From positions 1 through 54,747 of the forward strand of contig NZ_JAAIYA010000045.1 in assembly GCF_010894405.1 (NCBI RefSeq): a DNA stretch of 54,747 nt, in the 5' to 3' direction. The notes below the pieces were generated by a model that saw nothing but the letters and a program-made list of their open reading frames with translations, ran no database searches and was not told the origin of the DNA. This DNA comes from Pyxidicoccus caerfyrddinensis (GTDB taxonomy: Bacteria > Myxococcota > Myxococcia > Myxococcales > Myxococcaceae). This document shows positions 33,165 through 40,953 of this stretch, piece after piece. Position numbers and translations under genes: made by a program. The number at the start of each line of letters is the position of its first letter. The stretch's first letter is position 1.

Positions 33165-35207
33165 TCAGCGGGTACCAGGGCCCGGGCCCCCGGGTCGGCG
33201 CGCACCGGGGCGTCCCGGGCCGCTGCCTCCAGGACGGGGGCCCGAGTGCTGCCGGGGCGCTGGAGCCCTCGGCTCACGCGGGCCGTCCTCGTCGTCCCGT
33301 TGCTCGGCGCGCTGGCGGCGGGCGGCCTCGGCGGGCGTCTCCGGCGGGACCAGCGCCTGCGGGCCCCGGCCGATGAGGTCGTCGCGGCCGGCCTGCTTCA
33401 GCGCCTCGCGCGCCAGCGGCCACTGCTCCGGGTTCCAGTAGAGCAGCAGCGCCTTCTGCAGCTTCTTCTCGCGCAGGCCCTGGGCCGTGTACACGGGCTC
33501 CATCTTCAGCGGGTCCATGCCCGAGTAGTACATGGCGGTGGCCATGGCCATGGGCGTGGGGATGAAGTCCTGCACCTGGCGGGGCCGCTTCCCGTTCTTC
33601 TTCAGCCACAGCGCCAGCTCCACCATGTCCTCCAGCGTGGAGCCCGGGTGGCCGCTGATGAAGTAGGGGATGTCGTACTGCTCCTTGCCGGCCTCCTCGC
33701 TCGCGCAGGCGAACATGTTCTGGAAGCGCTCGAAGCTCTCGATGCCCGGCTTCTTCATCTTCTCCAGCACGCGCTTGGACACGTGCTCGGGTGCGACTGA
33801 CAGCTGCCCGCCCACGTGGTGCGCGGCCAGCTCCTTCACGTACTCCGGCGAGCGCTCCGCCAGGTCGTACCGCACGCCGCTGGCGATGAAGACGTGCTTG
33901 ACGCCGTCCTCCTTGCGCACGTCCTGCATCAGGCTGATGAGCGGCCCGTGGTCCGTCTGGAGGTTTTCGCAGACGCCCGGGTGGACGCAGGACAGCTTGC
34001 GGCACTTCTTCTCGATGTCCTCGCTCTTGCACTTGAGCTTGTACATGTTGGCCGTGGGGCCACCGAGGTCCGTAATCGTCCCGCGGAAGTCGCCCATGCG
34101 CCGCAGCGCGCGGACCTCGCGCAGCACGCTCTCCGCGGAGCGGCTCTGGATGACGCGGCCCTCGTGCTCCGTAATCGAGCAGAAGGTGCAGCCTCCGAAG
34201 CACCCGCGCATCAGCACGATGGAGTGCTTCACCGTCTCGTACGCGGGGATGCCCTCGTCCTTGTAGAGGGGGTGCGGGACGCGGTTGAAGGGCAAGTCAT
34301 ACAGCTCGTCCATCGCCACCGAGCGCCCCTCGACGCCGGCCTCTCCCACGCCGTCCTCCAGCGGGAGCGCGGGCGGGTTCATGTAGATGGCGCGGTTGCC
34401 GTGGCGCTGCGCGAGCGGGCGCGCGTTGCCCGGGTTGGTCTCCATCTGGAAGTCGCGGCTCATCACCGCGAAGGCCTGCTTGTCCGCGATGACCGTCTCG
34501 TAGGGAGGCAGCACCACCGTCTTGCGGTCCGCGGCGCGCTTCGCCGGGTCCGCCTCGTGGGCGCGCATCTCCTCGTCGCTGATGGTGTACGCGGTGCCGC
34601 GCACGTCGCGGATGTCCTGGATGCGCTCGCCGCGGCGCATCCGGTCCGCCACCTCCATGATGGGGCGCTCGCCCATGCCGAAGACGAGCAGGTCCGCCTT
34701 GGAGTCGAACAGGATGGAGCGGCGCACCTTGTCGCTCCAGTAGTCGTAGTGGGCGATGCGGCGGAGGCTGGCTTCGATGCCGCCCAGGACGATGGGCACC
34801 TCGGGGTACGCCTCGCGGCAGCGCTGCGCGTAGACGATGGTGGCGCGGTCCGGCCGGCAGTTGGTGCGGCCGCCGGGGCTGTACTGGTCCTCGGAGCGGT
34901 TCTTCTTCTGGGCCGTCAGCCGGTTGAGCATCGAGTCCAGGTTGCCGGCGGCCACCCCGAAGAAGAGGCGCGGCGGGCCCAGGGCCTTGAAGGGCTCGGC
35001 CGAGTGCCAGTCCGGCTGGGGGATGAGCCCCACCTTGAAGCCTCGCCCTTCGAGGAAGCGGGCGATGAGCACCGGCCCGAAGGCCGGGTGGTCCACGTAC
35101 GCGTCACCCGTGACGATGATGATGTCGCACTGCTCCCAGCCCCGGGCCTGCATGTCGGCTCGGGTGATGGGCAGGAAGGGGTGGGCGTAGCGAGTCGGAG
35201 GGGGCAT
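33165..35207 (-). CDS. YgiQ family radical SAM protein
   Basis: 680 residues. The N-terminal part (QCDIIIVTGDAYVDHPAFGP ... IVLGGIEASLRRIAHYDYWSD) is the cobalamin-binding-like domain of YgiQ, and the radical SAM motif is CFGGCTFC around residue 340, preceded by HSIVLMRG. DLGGPTANMYKLKC and PYFISGHPGSTLEDM are further family marks. The last 55 residues are a disordered Pro/Arg/Gly tail. YgiQ proteins are widespread iron-sulfur enzymes of unknown reaction. Length fits the family once the tail is discounted. A TTG three codons upstream of the ATG is possible but unlikely. Confidence 0.92.
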   Translation of the reverse strand: MPPPTRYAHPFLPITRADMQARGWEQCDIIIVTGDAYVDHPAFGPVLIARFLEGRGFKVGLIPQPDWHSAEPFKALGPPRLFFGVAAGNLDSMLNRLTAQKKNRSEDQYSPGGRTNCRPDRATIVYAQRCREAYPEVPIVLGGIEASLRRIAHYDYWSDKVRRSILFDSKADLLVFGMGERPIMEVADRMRRGERIQDIRDVRGTAYTISDEEMRAHEADPAKRAADRKTVVLPPYETVIADKQAFAVMSRDFQMETNPGNARPLAQRHGNRAIYMNPPALPLEDGVGEAGVEGRSVAMDELYDLPFNRVPHPLYKDEGIPAYETVKHSIVLMRGCFGGCTFCSITEHEGRVIQSRSAESVLREVRALRRMGDFRGTITDLGGPTANMYKLKCKSEDIEKKCRKLSCVHPGVCENLQTDHGPLISLMQDVRKEDGVKHVFIASGVRYDLAERSPEYVKELAAHHVGGQLSVAPEHVSKRVLEKMKKPGIESFERFQNMFACASEEAGKEQYDIPYFISGHPGSTLEDMVELALWLKKNGKRPRQVQDFIPTPMAMATAMYYSGMDPLKMEPVYTAQGLREKKLQKALLLYWNPEQWPLAREALKQAGRDDLIGRGPQALVPPETPAEAARRQRAEQRDDEDGPREPRAPAPRQHSGPRPGGSGPGRPGARRPGGPGPGTR

Positions 35208-35325
35208 GGCGGTCAATCGGCTGCGAGTGGCTCCCCCCTAAACACTCCCGGGCCGCGGAAGCAAACCCGGCGTGTATGTGGGTGTGCACGGCAGCGGACG
35301 CCATGCCCCTCCGCAGGGCAGCCGA

Positions 35326-36117
35326 TCAGGCCGCGCCGGACTTCCGCGCCCGGGGCTTCGCCGGGGTCTTGGCCTTGGCGGCCTTGGGGGCCTTCGCCGC
35401 GGCCTTGGCGGTCTTGGCTGCCTTGGGGGGCTTCGCGCTCCGGGGCGGGGCCAGCTCGCGGCGCTTCTTCAGCTCGCCCATGCAGCGCTCCCCCACGCGG
35501 TTGGTGAGCACCTTGTTCATGGACGAGCCCACGGCGATGCCCACCAGCGGCAGCGCGCGCAGCAGGCCCTTGGACACGGACAGGAGCGCAATCTTCGTCA
35601 TCACGCCCACGAGCATCTTGGAGGCCTCGCGCGGCGCGTACTTCCAGAAGGCGATGCCCTGCGTCTCAGCGAGGTCGGCCACCGTGCTGCGGTCCCGCTC
35701 CCGCTTCGCGTCGTAGGTGCTCACCGAGGCGAGGAGGAACGCGAGCTGCCGCTCGTGCTCGTGGGTGATGTCGTAGCCGTAGAGGTGGCTGAGCACGAGG
35801 GCCATCTCCACCTCGAACTTGAGCATGAAGCACATGTCCGCGAGCGTCCCGCCCAGCGCGGCCACCAGCGTGCCGGCGCCCGGCACGATGCCGGGGAGGG
35901 CGGCCAGTCCGCCGGAGATGGCGGAGCGGTTGGAGAAGTGCCGAACCACCTCGAGCGCCGCGGCGTCGCGCGTGGCGTCCTCGTCGGGCAGGCCCTTCAG
36001 TCGCGCCTTCTCCTGCTGCTGCTTCGACAGCGCGATGAGGCTGTCGGTGTCCGCGAGAATGCGCTCGACGGCCGTGAGGAGCTTGCGTCCCTGCTCCTGG
36101 TCCTCGGCTTCCTTCAT
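35326..36117 (-). CDS. EcsC-like protein with lysine/alanine-rich tail
   Basis: 263 residues. The N-terminal 190 residues contain SGGLAALPGIVPGAGTLVAALGGTLADMCFMLKFEVEMALVLSHLYGYDIT and GLLRALPLVGIAVGSSMNKVLTNRVG, with two amphipathic hydrophobic hairpins, which resemble the EcsC family; I am moderately sure. The last 45 residues are a repetitive Lys/Ala/Pro tail (AKAAKAPKAAKAKTPAKPRARK), like histone H1-type tails and probably nucleic acid or polyphosphate binding (inference). GGGGGACT precedes the ATG. It is divergent from the dual-helicase gene over a 204-base promoter region, so the two might be co-regulated. Confidence 0.68.
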   Translation of the reverse strand: MKEAEDQEQGRKLLTAVERILADTDSLIALSKQQQEKARLKGLPDEDATRDAAALEVVRHFSNRSAISGGLAALPGIVPGAGTLVAALGGTLADMCFMLKFEVEMALVLSHLYGYDITHEHERQLAFLLASVSTYDAKRERDRSTVADLAETQGIAFWKYAPREASKMLVGVMTKIALLSVSKGLLRALPLVGIAVGSSMNKVLTNRVGERCMGELKKRRELAPPRSAKPPKAAKTAKAAAKAPKAAKAKTPAKPRARKSGAA

Positions 36118-36243
36118 GGGAGTCCCCCTGGGTGCCTGGTGGTCCGGGCTGCACACCCGGGCTCTCACACGACGCTGGCGGACGCCCGTCTCGGCTGTCA
36201 AGTCACGCGCCGTGTGCACGGAGTGTGCCCGGGGGCGGACGCA

Positions 36244-36272
36244 TTGACGTGGATCCATGCCTCCCCTACCTT
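36244..36272 (+). promoter_or_regulatory. Sigma-70-like promoter upstream of the dual-helicase gene
   Basis: TTGACG (36244-36249), a 17-base spacer, and TACCTT (36267-36272). Five of six -35 bases match consensus and spacing is optimal. The implied start near 36279 leaves a leader of about 43 bases before the ATG at 36322. Confidence 0.5.
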
Positions 36273-36321
36273 CGCGCCCCCTGTGCCCGGCGAAGGGCCG
36301 AGGGAGTCCGAAGCCTTCCCG

Positions 36322-39300
36322 ATGACGCACCGGATGCACGAGGCCGCCGAGGAGCGCGAAGCGCCGTCGACGGGCGACCCCAGCCGCGAGCTGCACGTCG
36401 AGTACGACGATGCACCCGTGGACGGCGGGGCCGTGCACTCCCGTGGCGCTTCTCGCAACCGGCTCGCGGGCGCGACTGCGCAGGTGCCGTCGCCCCCGTC
36501 CGAAATTCCTCCGGCACCCGTTTCGCCGAATCCGATGCTCGTCCTCGCGCGGCTGCGAAGGGGCGCGGCGGCCCCGGCGACGGTGGACCCGGATGGCGTG
36601 CCCTCGGTAGACGTCGCCGCGCCCGCGGAGGCGACGAAGGCCGAGCGCGAGGCCATGCAGGCCGCGGTGTCGGCGGGGAAGCGCCGCGAGGCGTGGACGC
36701 CGCCCACGTACCTTCCGGAAGATTTGCGCGAGGCGCTGATGTCCGAGCGCAGCCAGTACCGCGCGCAGCGGCTGCAGGACGTGCGCGAGGTGAGCCTCCA
36801 GTCGCCCGGCGTGCTGTCGCTCATCCCCCGGCCGGCGGCGGACCCGGACTGGTCGGGCGGCTCCGTTCTCGGCTTCCACGGCGAGGACTGCGTCTTCGGC
36901 GGCGACGTCGTCCACCTGGACTTCGAGTCGGGCCGCGTCTTCGCCGCCCCCGAGCACGGCGACGACGTGGACCGCCGCGCCCTCTCCGCGGAGCGCTGGT
37001 GCTACCGGCCCTATGACTTCGCGGAGGCGCTGTGCAAGGCCGCCTCGGCGTACGAGGAGCGGCAGCCCGCGCTCACCCAGGCCCTGCGCCGCGCCAGCGG
37101 TGAGGAGGCCCCGCCCCAGCTCCAGCCGAAGGACGCGGAGCGCCTGCCGGTGGACCGGCTGTGGAGTCAGCCCTGGGGCTGCATCTGGGGTCCGCCGGGC
37201 ACGGGCAAGACGACGGCTGTCGCGGACCTCATCGCCCGCAGCCTCCGCGCCTTCCCCAACGAGCGCATCCTCGCGGTGGCGCCCACCAACCGCGCCGCGG
37301 ACGAATTGGTGATGCGCGTCAGCGCGCTGCTGGAGCGCGAGCCGATTCCGCTGCGCCCCCTGCGCAGCATCTTCCGCGGCGGCACCGGTGCGGGTGATGC
37401 GCTGGCGAAGCTGCCCACCGTCATCGTCGAGGACAGCCAGAAGGGCGGGAAGCTCCGCGCGAGCATCGACGAGCGCGAGCGGGAGTTGATGCTCCAGCGC
37501 GTGCGGGGCGGCCCCGCGCATGAGTTGGCGAAGCTCCAGGCGGAGCTGCGCGGCCTGCGCGGCAAGGTGAAGGACCCCACGCTCAAGGAGGCGGAGAAGG
37601 GCGACTGCCCGCTGATGGTGCTCACCGTGCACCGCGCCCTGCGGCTGGTGTCGGAGCTGGAGGGGAAGCAGACCTTCTCGCGGCTGGTGGTGGACGAGGC
37701 CGGCATGGTGACCCGGGCCGCCACCGCGCTGATGGCGCCGCTGGCGGAGCGGGTGACGCTCGCCGGAGACCCGAAGCAGATTGGCCCGGTGAGCCGCGCG
37801 GCGGAGGGCGCCGGGAAGGACACGCAGAAGTGGCTGCGCGCCAGCGGCCTGTCGCATTTGGAGGACGCGGTGAAGGACGCGTCGCGGCCGGACGTGCTGC
37901 TGCTGCGCACCCAGCACCGCATGCACCCCGACATCGCCCGGGTGGTGAGCCACTTCTGCTACGGCGGCGCGCTGGAGGACGGAGACATCGTCAAGGCCCG
38001 CGCGGAGCGGCCCGCTCCGGTGGCCGCCTTCGCCAGCATGCGCGCCGGCTGGGTGGTGCTGGACAGCCTCACGCGCGATGCGCGCCGCCTGACGCACGGG
38101 CGAGGGGAGACGGGCTCCGGCTACCAGCGTGAGCTGTCGGCGAACCTCGCCGTGTCCCTCGCGCGCGAGGCGGTGCGCTCGGGCCTGAGCGTGCTGTGTG
38201 TCACGCCGTACCGCGCCCAGGCTGCGCTGCTGCGCCGGCTGGGGAACTCCGCCGGCCTGCGCGGGGACGTGTTCAGCGCGTCCACCATCCATCGTCAGCA
38301 GGGCACCCAGTACGACGTGGTGCTGGTGGACACCGTGGCGGGAGGCCGGCCGTTTCCTCCGCACACGCTGGTGCCCATGCTCAACGTGGCCGCCAGCCGC
38401 GCGCGGGACTACCTGCTGGTGCTGGCCTCGCGCGACGAGGCGCGGGCCGCCACGATTCCGCAGCGCTTCCTCTCGCTGCTGCCGCGCCTGCGCGTCCTCT
38501 CCAGCGAGCCCCTGCGCCTGGAGCCGTTGCCGCTCCCGCAGAAGCCGCCGCCTCCTCCTCCGCCCGCGCCCGCTCCACCGGCCACCCTGGGCGGTGAAAT
38601 CGAGGGTGCGCGCCCGGCCCGGCCGCTCTTCTCGCATGAGCAGGTGTCCCTCTTCGAGCGGCGCTTCGACGACGGGCACCACCTGGTGCGCGGCGTGGCG
38701 GGCAGCGGCAAGACGTACGTGCTGGCGCACTGGGTGGCGCGCTACCTGCTGGAGCACGACGAGGCGCAGGTGCTGGTCTCCTTCTACAACCGGGCGCTGG
38801 TGCCGCTGGTGGACAAGCTGCTCATGGAGGCGCTGTTGCAGCGCGCGGGCCGGGAACGGGTGCGCGAGCTGCGCAGCCGGGTGACGGTGCGGCACGTGGG
38901 TGCGCTGCGCCGCCCGGAGCCCGGCAGCTTCGACGCCGTCTTCGTGGACGAGGCGCAGGACATGGACGCGAAGGCGCTGGCCACGCTCTACGGCCTCGTG
39001 CGCCCGTACCCGCTGCCGGACGGCCGACAGGTGCGCTGCTTCCAGTTGTTCATGGACGACTCGCAGAACGTCTACGGGCAGATTCCCATCGACGCGCTGA
39101 AGGAGCAGCTCCCGGAGGGGCTGTCCTTCCGTGGCCGCACGCGCGTGCTCAAGGAGACGTTCCGCGCCACGCGCGACATCCTCGACGTGGCCTTCAACGT
39201 GGTGCTGGACCCGCTGCGCCAGCACCAGGCCGGCGAGCCGGGCATGCGCGAGTACATGAAGGTGGGCGAGCTGGCGCGCGAGGGGCTCCTCTGGCTCCCG

Positions 39301-39885
39301 GAGGAGACGCTGGAGGGACTGTTCCGCGTCCAGTCCACCGAGCGCGGCGGCGTGCTGCCCTCGGTGCGCGGCTTCGCGTCCGGCGCCAGCGAGGCGCGGC
39401 AGGTGGCGAAGGAGATTGCACGGCTCATCCGCGAGGAGGGCGTGCACCCGGGAGACATCCTGGTGGTGGCGCCCGTCATGCCCTCCCAGTACACGGAGGC
39501 GCTCAAGCGCGCGGGGGTGCCCGCGGAGGCGTACGGCGGCAAGGGCGGCAGGGACGTGACGGACTTCCGCGTCAGCGGTGTGGACCACGTGCGCGCCACC
39601 ACCGTCTTCTCGTGCAAGGGGCACGAGTGCCCCATCGTCTTCTTCGCGGGGCTGGACGCGCTGGACACGATGGAGAACTGGATGGCGGGGGCGAAGGAGC
39701 GCTCGCCTCGGGAAATCGAGCGCATCCGCCGCGCCATGTTCTACGTGGGCTCCACCCGCGCCATGAAGCGGCAGTACCTCACGGGCGTGCGCGGCGCGCG
39801 CTTCCTCCGCGTGGCCGCGCACTACGTGACGACGCTCGCTGGGCTCGTTCCCTCCGCGCCCGGTGGTGAGGGCGCGAAGGGGTAG
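36322..39885 (+). CDS. Tandem superfamily-1 helicase fusion (UPF1/Dna2-like plus UvrD-like)
   Basis: 1187 residues. The first 280 form an unfamiliar N-terminal part that includes an OB-like segment (GFHGEDCVFGGDVVHLDFESG). A UPF1/Dna2-type helicase follows: Walker A GPPGTGKTT (290-298), DEAG (458-461), QHRMHPDIA, TPYRAQAALLRRLG and NVAASRARDYLLVL. A proline-rich linker (about 738-755) leads to a second, UvrD-like helicase with Walker A GVAGSGKTYV (791-800), DEAQD (876-880), DDSQNVYGQ, ETFRATRDIL, TTVFSCKGHECPIVFFAG and YVGSTRAMKRQYLTG (about 1140-1153). Both motor sets look complete. No nuclease motif is visible. It probably acts on nucleic acid with two motors, in repair, recombination or defence. 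No partner gene adjoins on the same strand. Confidence 0.88.
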   Translation: MTHRMHEAAEEREAPSTGDPSRELHVEYDDAPVDGGAVHSRGASRNRLAGATAQVPSPPSEIPPAPVSPNPMLVLARLRRGAAAPATVDPDGVPSVDVAAPAEATKAEREAMQAAVSAGKRREAWTPPTYLPEDLREALMSERSQYRAQRLQDVREVSLQSPGVLSLIPRPAADPDWSGGSVLGFHGEDCVFGGDVVHLDFESGRVFAAPEHGDDVDRRALSAERWCYRPYDFAEALCKAASAYEERQPALTQALRRASGEEAPPQLQPKDAERLPVDRLWSQPWGCIWGPPGTGKTTAVADLIARSLRAFPNERILAVAPTNRAADELVMRVSALLEREPIPLRPLRSIFRGGTGAGDALAKLPTVIVEDSQKGGKLRASIDERERELMLQRVRGGPAHELAKLQAELRGLRGKVKDPTLKEAEKGDCPLMVLTVHRALRLVSELEGKQTFSRLVVDEAGMVTRAATALMAPLAERVTLAGDPKQIGPVSRAAEGAGKDTQKWLRASGLSHLEDAVKDASRPDVLLLRTQHRMHPDIARVVSHFCYGGALEDGDIVKARAERPAPVAAFASMRAGWVVLDSLTRDARRLTHGRGETGSGYQRELSANLAVSLAREAVRSGLSVLCVTPYRAQAALLRRLGNSAGLRGDVFSASTIHRQQGTQYDVVLVDTVAGGRPFPPHTLVPMLNVAASRARDYLLVLASRDEARAATIPQRFLSLLPRLRVLSSEPLRLEPLPLPQKPPPPPPPAPAPPATLGGEIEGARPARPLFSHEQVSLFERRFDDGHHLVRGVAGSGKTYVLAHWVARYLLEHDEAQVLVSFYNRALVPLVDKLLMEALLQRAGRERVRELRSRVTVRHVGALRRPEPGSFDAVFVDEAQDMDAKALATLYGLVRPYPLPDGRQVRCFQLFMDDSQNVYGQIPIDALKEQLPEGLSFRGRTRVLKETFRATRDILDVAFNVVLDPLRQHQAGEPGMREYMKVGELAREGLLWLPEETLEGLFRVQSTERGGVLPSVRGFASGASEARQVAKEIARLIREEGVHPGDILVVAPVMPSQYTEALKRAGVPAEAYGGKGGRDVTDFRVSGVDHVRATTVFSCKGHECPIVFFAGLDALDTMENWMAGAKERSPREIERIRRAMFYVGSTRAMKRQYLTGVRGARFLRVAAHYVTTLAGLVPSAPGGEGAKG

Positions 39886-39939
39886 GGGCGCGAACTAGAA
39901 GGACAGCGCCGCCATCCGTACCGCCCGAGGCGTTGGGTT

Positions 39940-40221
39940 CTACCCCGTAGGGTCGCCGCCTCCGCCAGAGCCTCCACGCGGGTCTCCGTTGCCCACCCCT
40001 GGATCGCTTCCGGTTCCCCCATCAGCCCCTTCAGTCGTGGAGGTCCCGCCATCTTCTGTCAGGCTGAAGTGCCCGGTGGCTGGCGTGGGGCGCGCTCCGT
40101 CGGCTGGAACCCTGGCACCCGACACACTCACGGTGATGTCGGACTCCGCGTCCGGCGCGCAGGCCACCGCGCCCACCAGAACGACTGCAATCGATGCGGC
40201 CACGCTGAATAGAACTCTCAT
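39940..40221 (-). CDS. Small lipoprotein with Gly/Asp-rich tail, ending at an in-frame TAG
   Basis: 93 residues with a lipobox (VGAVAC, Cys21). The mature part has a short SDITVSVSGARVP segment, then a low-complexity Thr/Gly/Asp-rich tail ending GGGGDPTG. The frame stays open beyond the TAG and reads NPTPRAVRMAALSF before a second TAG at 39895-39897, matching the DPTG ... RMALRLAALSF tail of the lipoprotein gene at 40387-40923. The pair thus share a C-terminal segment, cut short here by one stop. It follows the CHAT cassette on the same strand, 165 bases after the other lipoprotein. Function unknown; confirm the TAG is not a sequencing error. Confidence 0.6.
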   Translation of the reverse strand: MRVLFSVAASIAVVLVGAVACAPDAESDITVSVSGARVPADGARPTPATGHFSLTEDGGTSTTEGADGGTGSDPGVGNGDPRGGSGGGGDPTG

Positions 40222-40386
40222 GCCGACACGAGCGCAGGCCGTCACGCTCCAGGCGTGTGCAACGAACATCGGGTCGTTCCTTTTCACGGATGTCCTGTGA
40301 GGTGCAGTGCCCGGGCTTGTAAGCCGCAGGCGGAGCAGCAGGGCGGGGACATGAGGTCCACCGCCCTGCCAGAACTCAGCGACTTC

Positions 40387-40923
40387 CTACTGGCCGCGGG
40401 TCGGCGTCGGCATGGTCACCTGCTTCTGGGGGACGGGAATCCCCACCTGCAGGATGGACCAGAAGGACAGTGCAGCCAGTCGCAGCGCCATCCGATCCGG
40501 GTCGTGGCCCGTGGGGTCAGGGCCAGGACCCGAGTCGTCACCCGGGTCGCCATTCCGCGCGCCCGGATTCGGGGTGCAGCCCGTTTTGGGATCCGGATCC
40601 TTGCAATCGGTATTCACAGCGACGGTCGACAGCAGCACGCGCGACGTGCCAGCCGAAGCGCTCTTCATGGACGCGGAGCCCAGTCCCTCCAACTCTTCGC
40701 GCGTCGAGCCGTCGACCTTGTCGACAATCTCGTTGCGGCTCACATCCACCAGATAGCTGGTGAAGCGATAGGTCTGCTTCGCGTCGCGGAAGGTGACCCG
40801 GACGAGCCCCCCGGCGGGAGCTTCCCGCTGGATTTCCTCCTGGGTAGGCGCGCGAGCAGGAATGTGTCGGCATGCCGCGAGCGTCAGCAGCAACGGCAGT
40901 ACTAGTAGAATGCGATTCTTCAT
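40387..40923 (-). CDS. Lipoprotein linked to the sigma/CHAT cassette
   Basis: 178 residues with a lipobox (TLAAC, Cys18). The mature part contains a conserved-looking region (GGLVRVTFRDAKQTYRFTSYLVDVSRNEIVDKVDGSTREELEGLG), followed by a Pro/Gly/Asp-rich segment with two cysteines and a C-terminal stretch DRMALRLAALSFWSILQVG. It starts only 30 bases after the anti-sigma/CHAT gene ends, so it is probably in one operon with the sigma factor. It could be a sensor, a substrate or a target of the CHAT protease (inference). The Gly/Asp tail resembles that of the next lipoprotein downstream. I know no family for it. Confidence 0.65.
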   Translation of the reverse strand: MKNRILLVLPLLLTLAACRHIPARAPTQEEIQREAPAGGLVRVTFRDAKQTYRFTSYLVDVSRNEIVDKVDGSTREELEGLGSASMKSASAGTSRVLLSTVAVNTDCKDPDPKTGCTPNPGARNGDPGDDSGPGPDPTGHDPDRMALRLAALSFWSILQVGIPVPQKQVTMPTPTRGQ

Positions 40924-40953
40924 GGTGTAGGGACTCGGGGTTGGGAGAAGCAG

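Noticed and set aside
36118..39822. Minus-strand frame open from the EcsC-like gene through the helicase gene
   Set aside because: Only 35326-36117 has a ribosome binding site and domain content; the rest is antisense to the helicase and low complexity.
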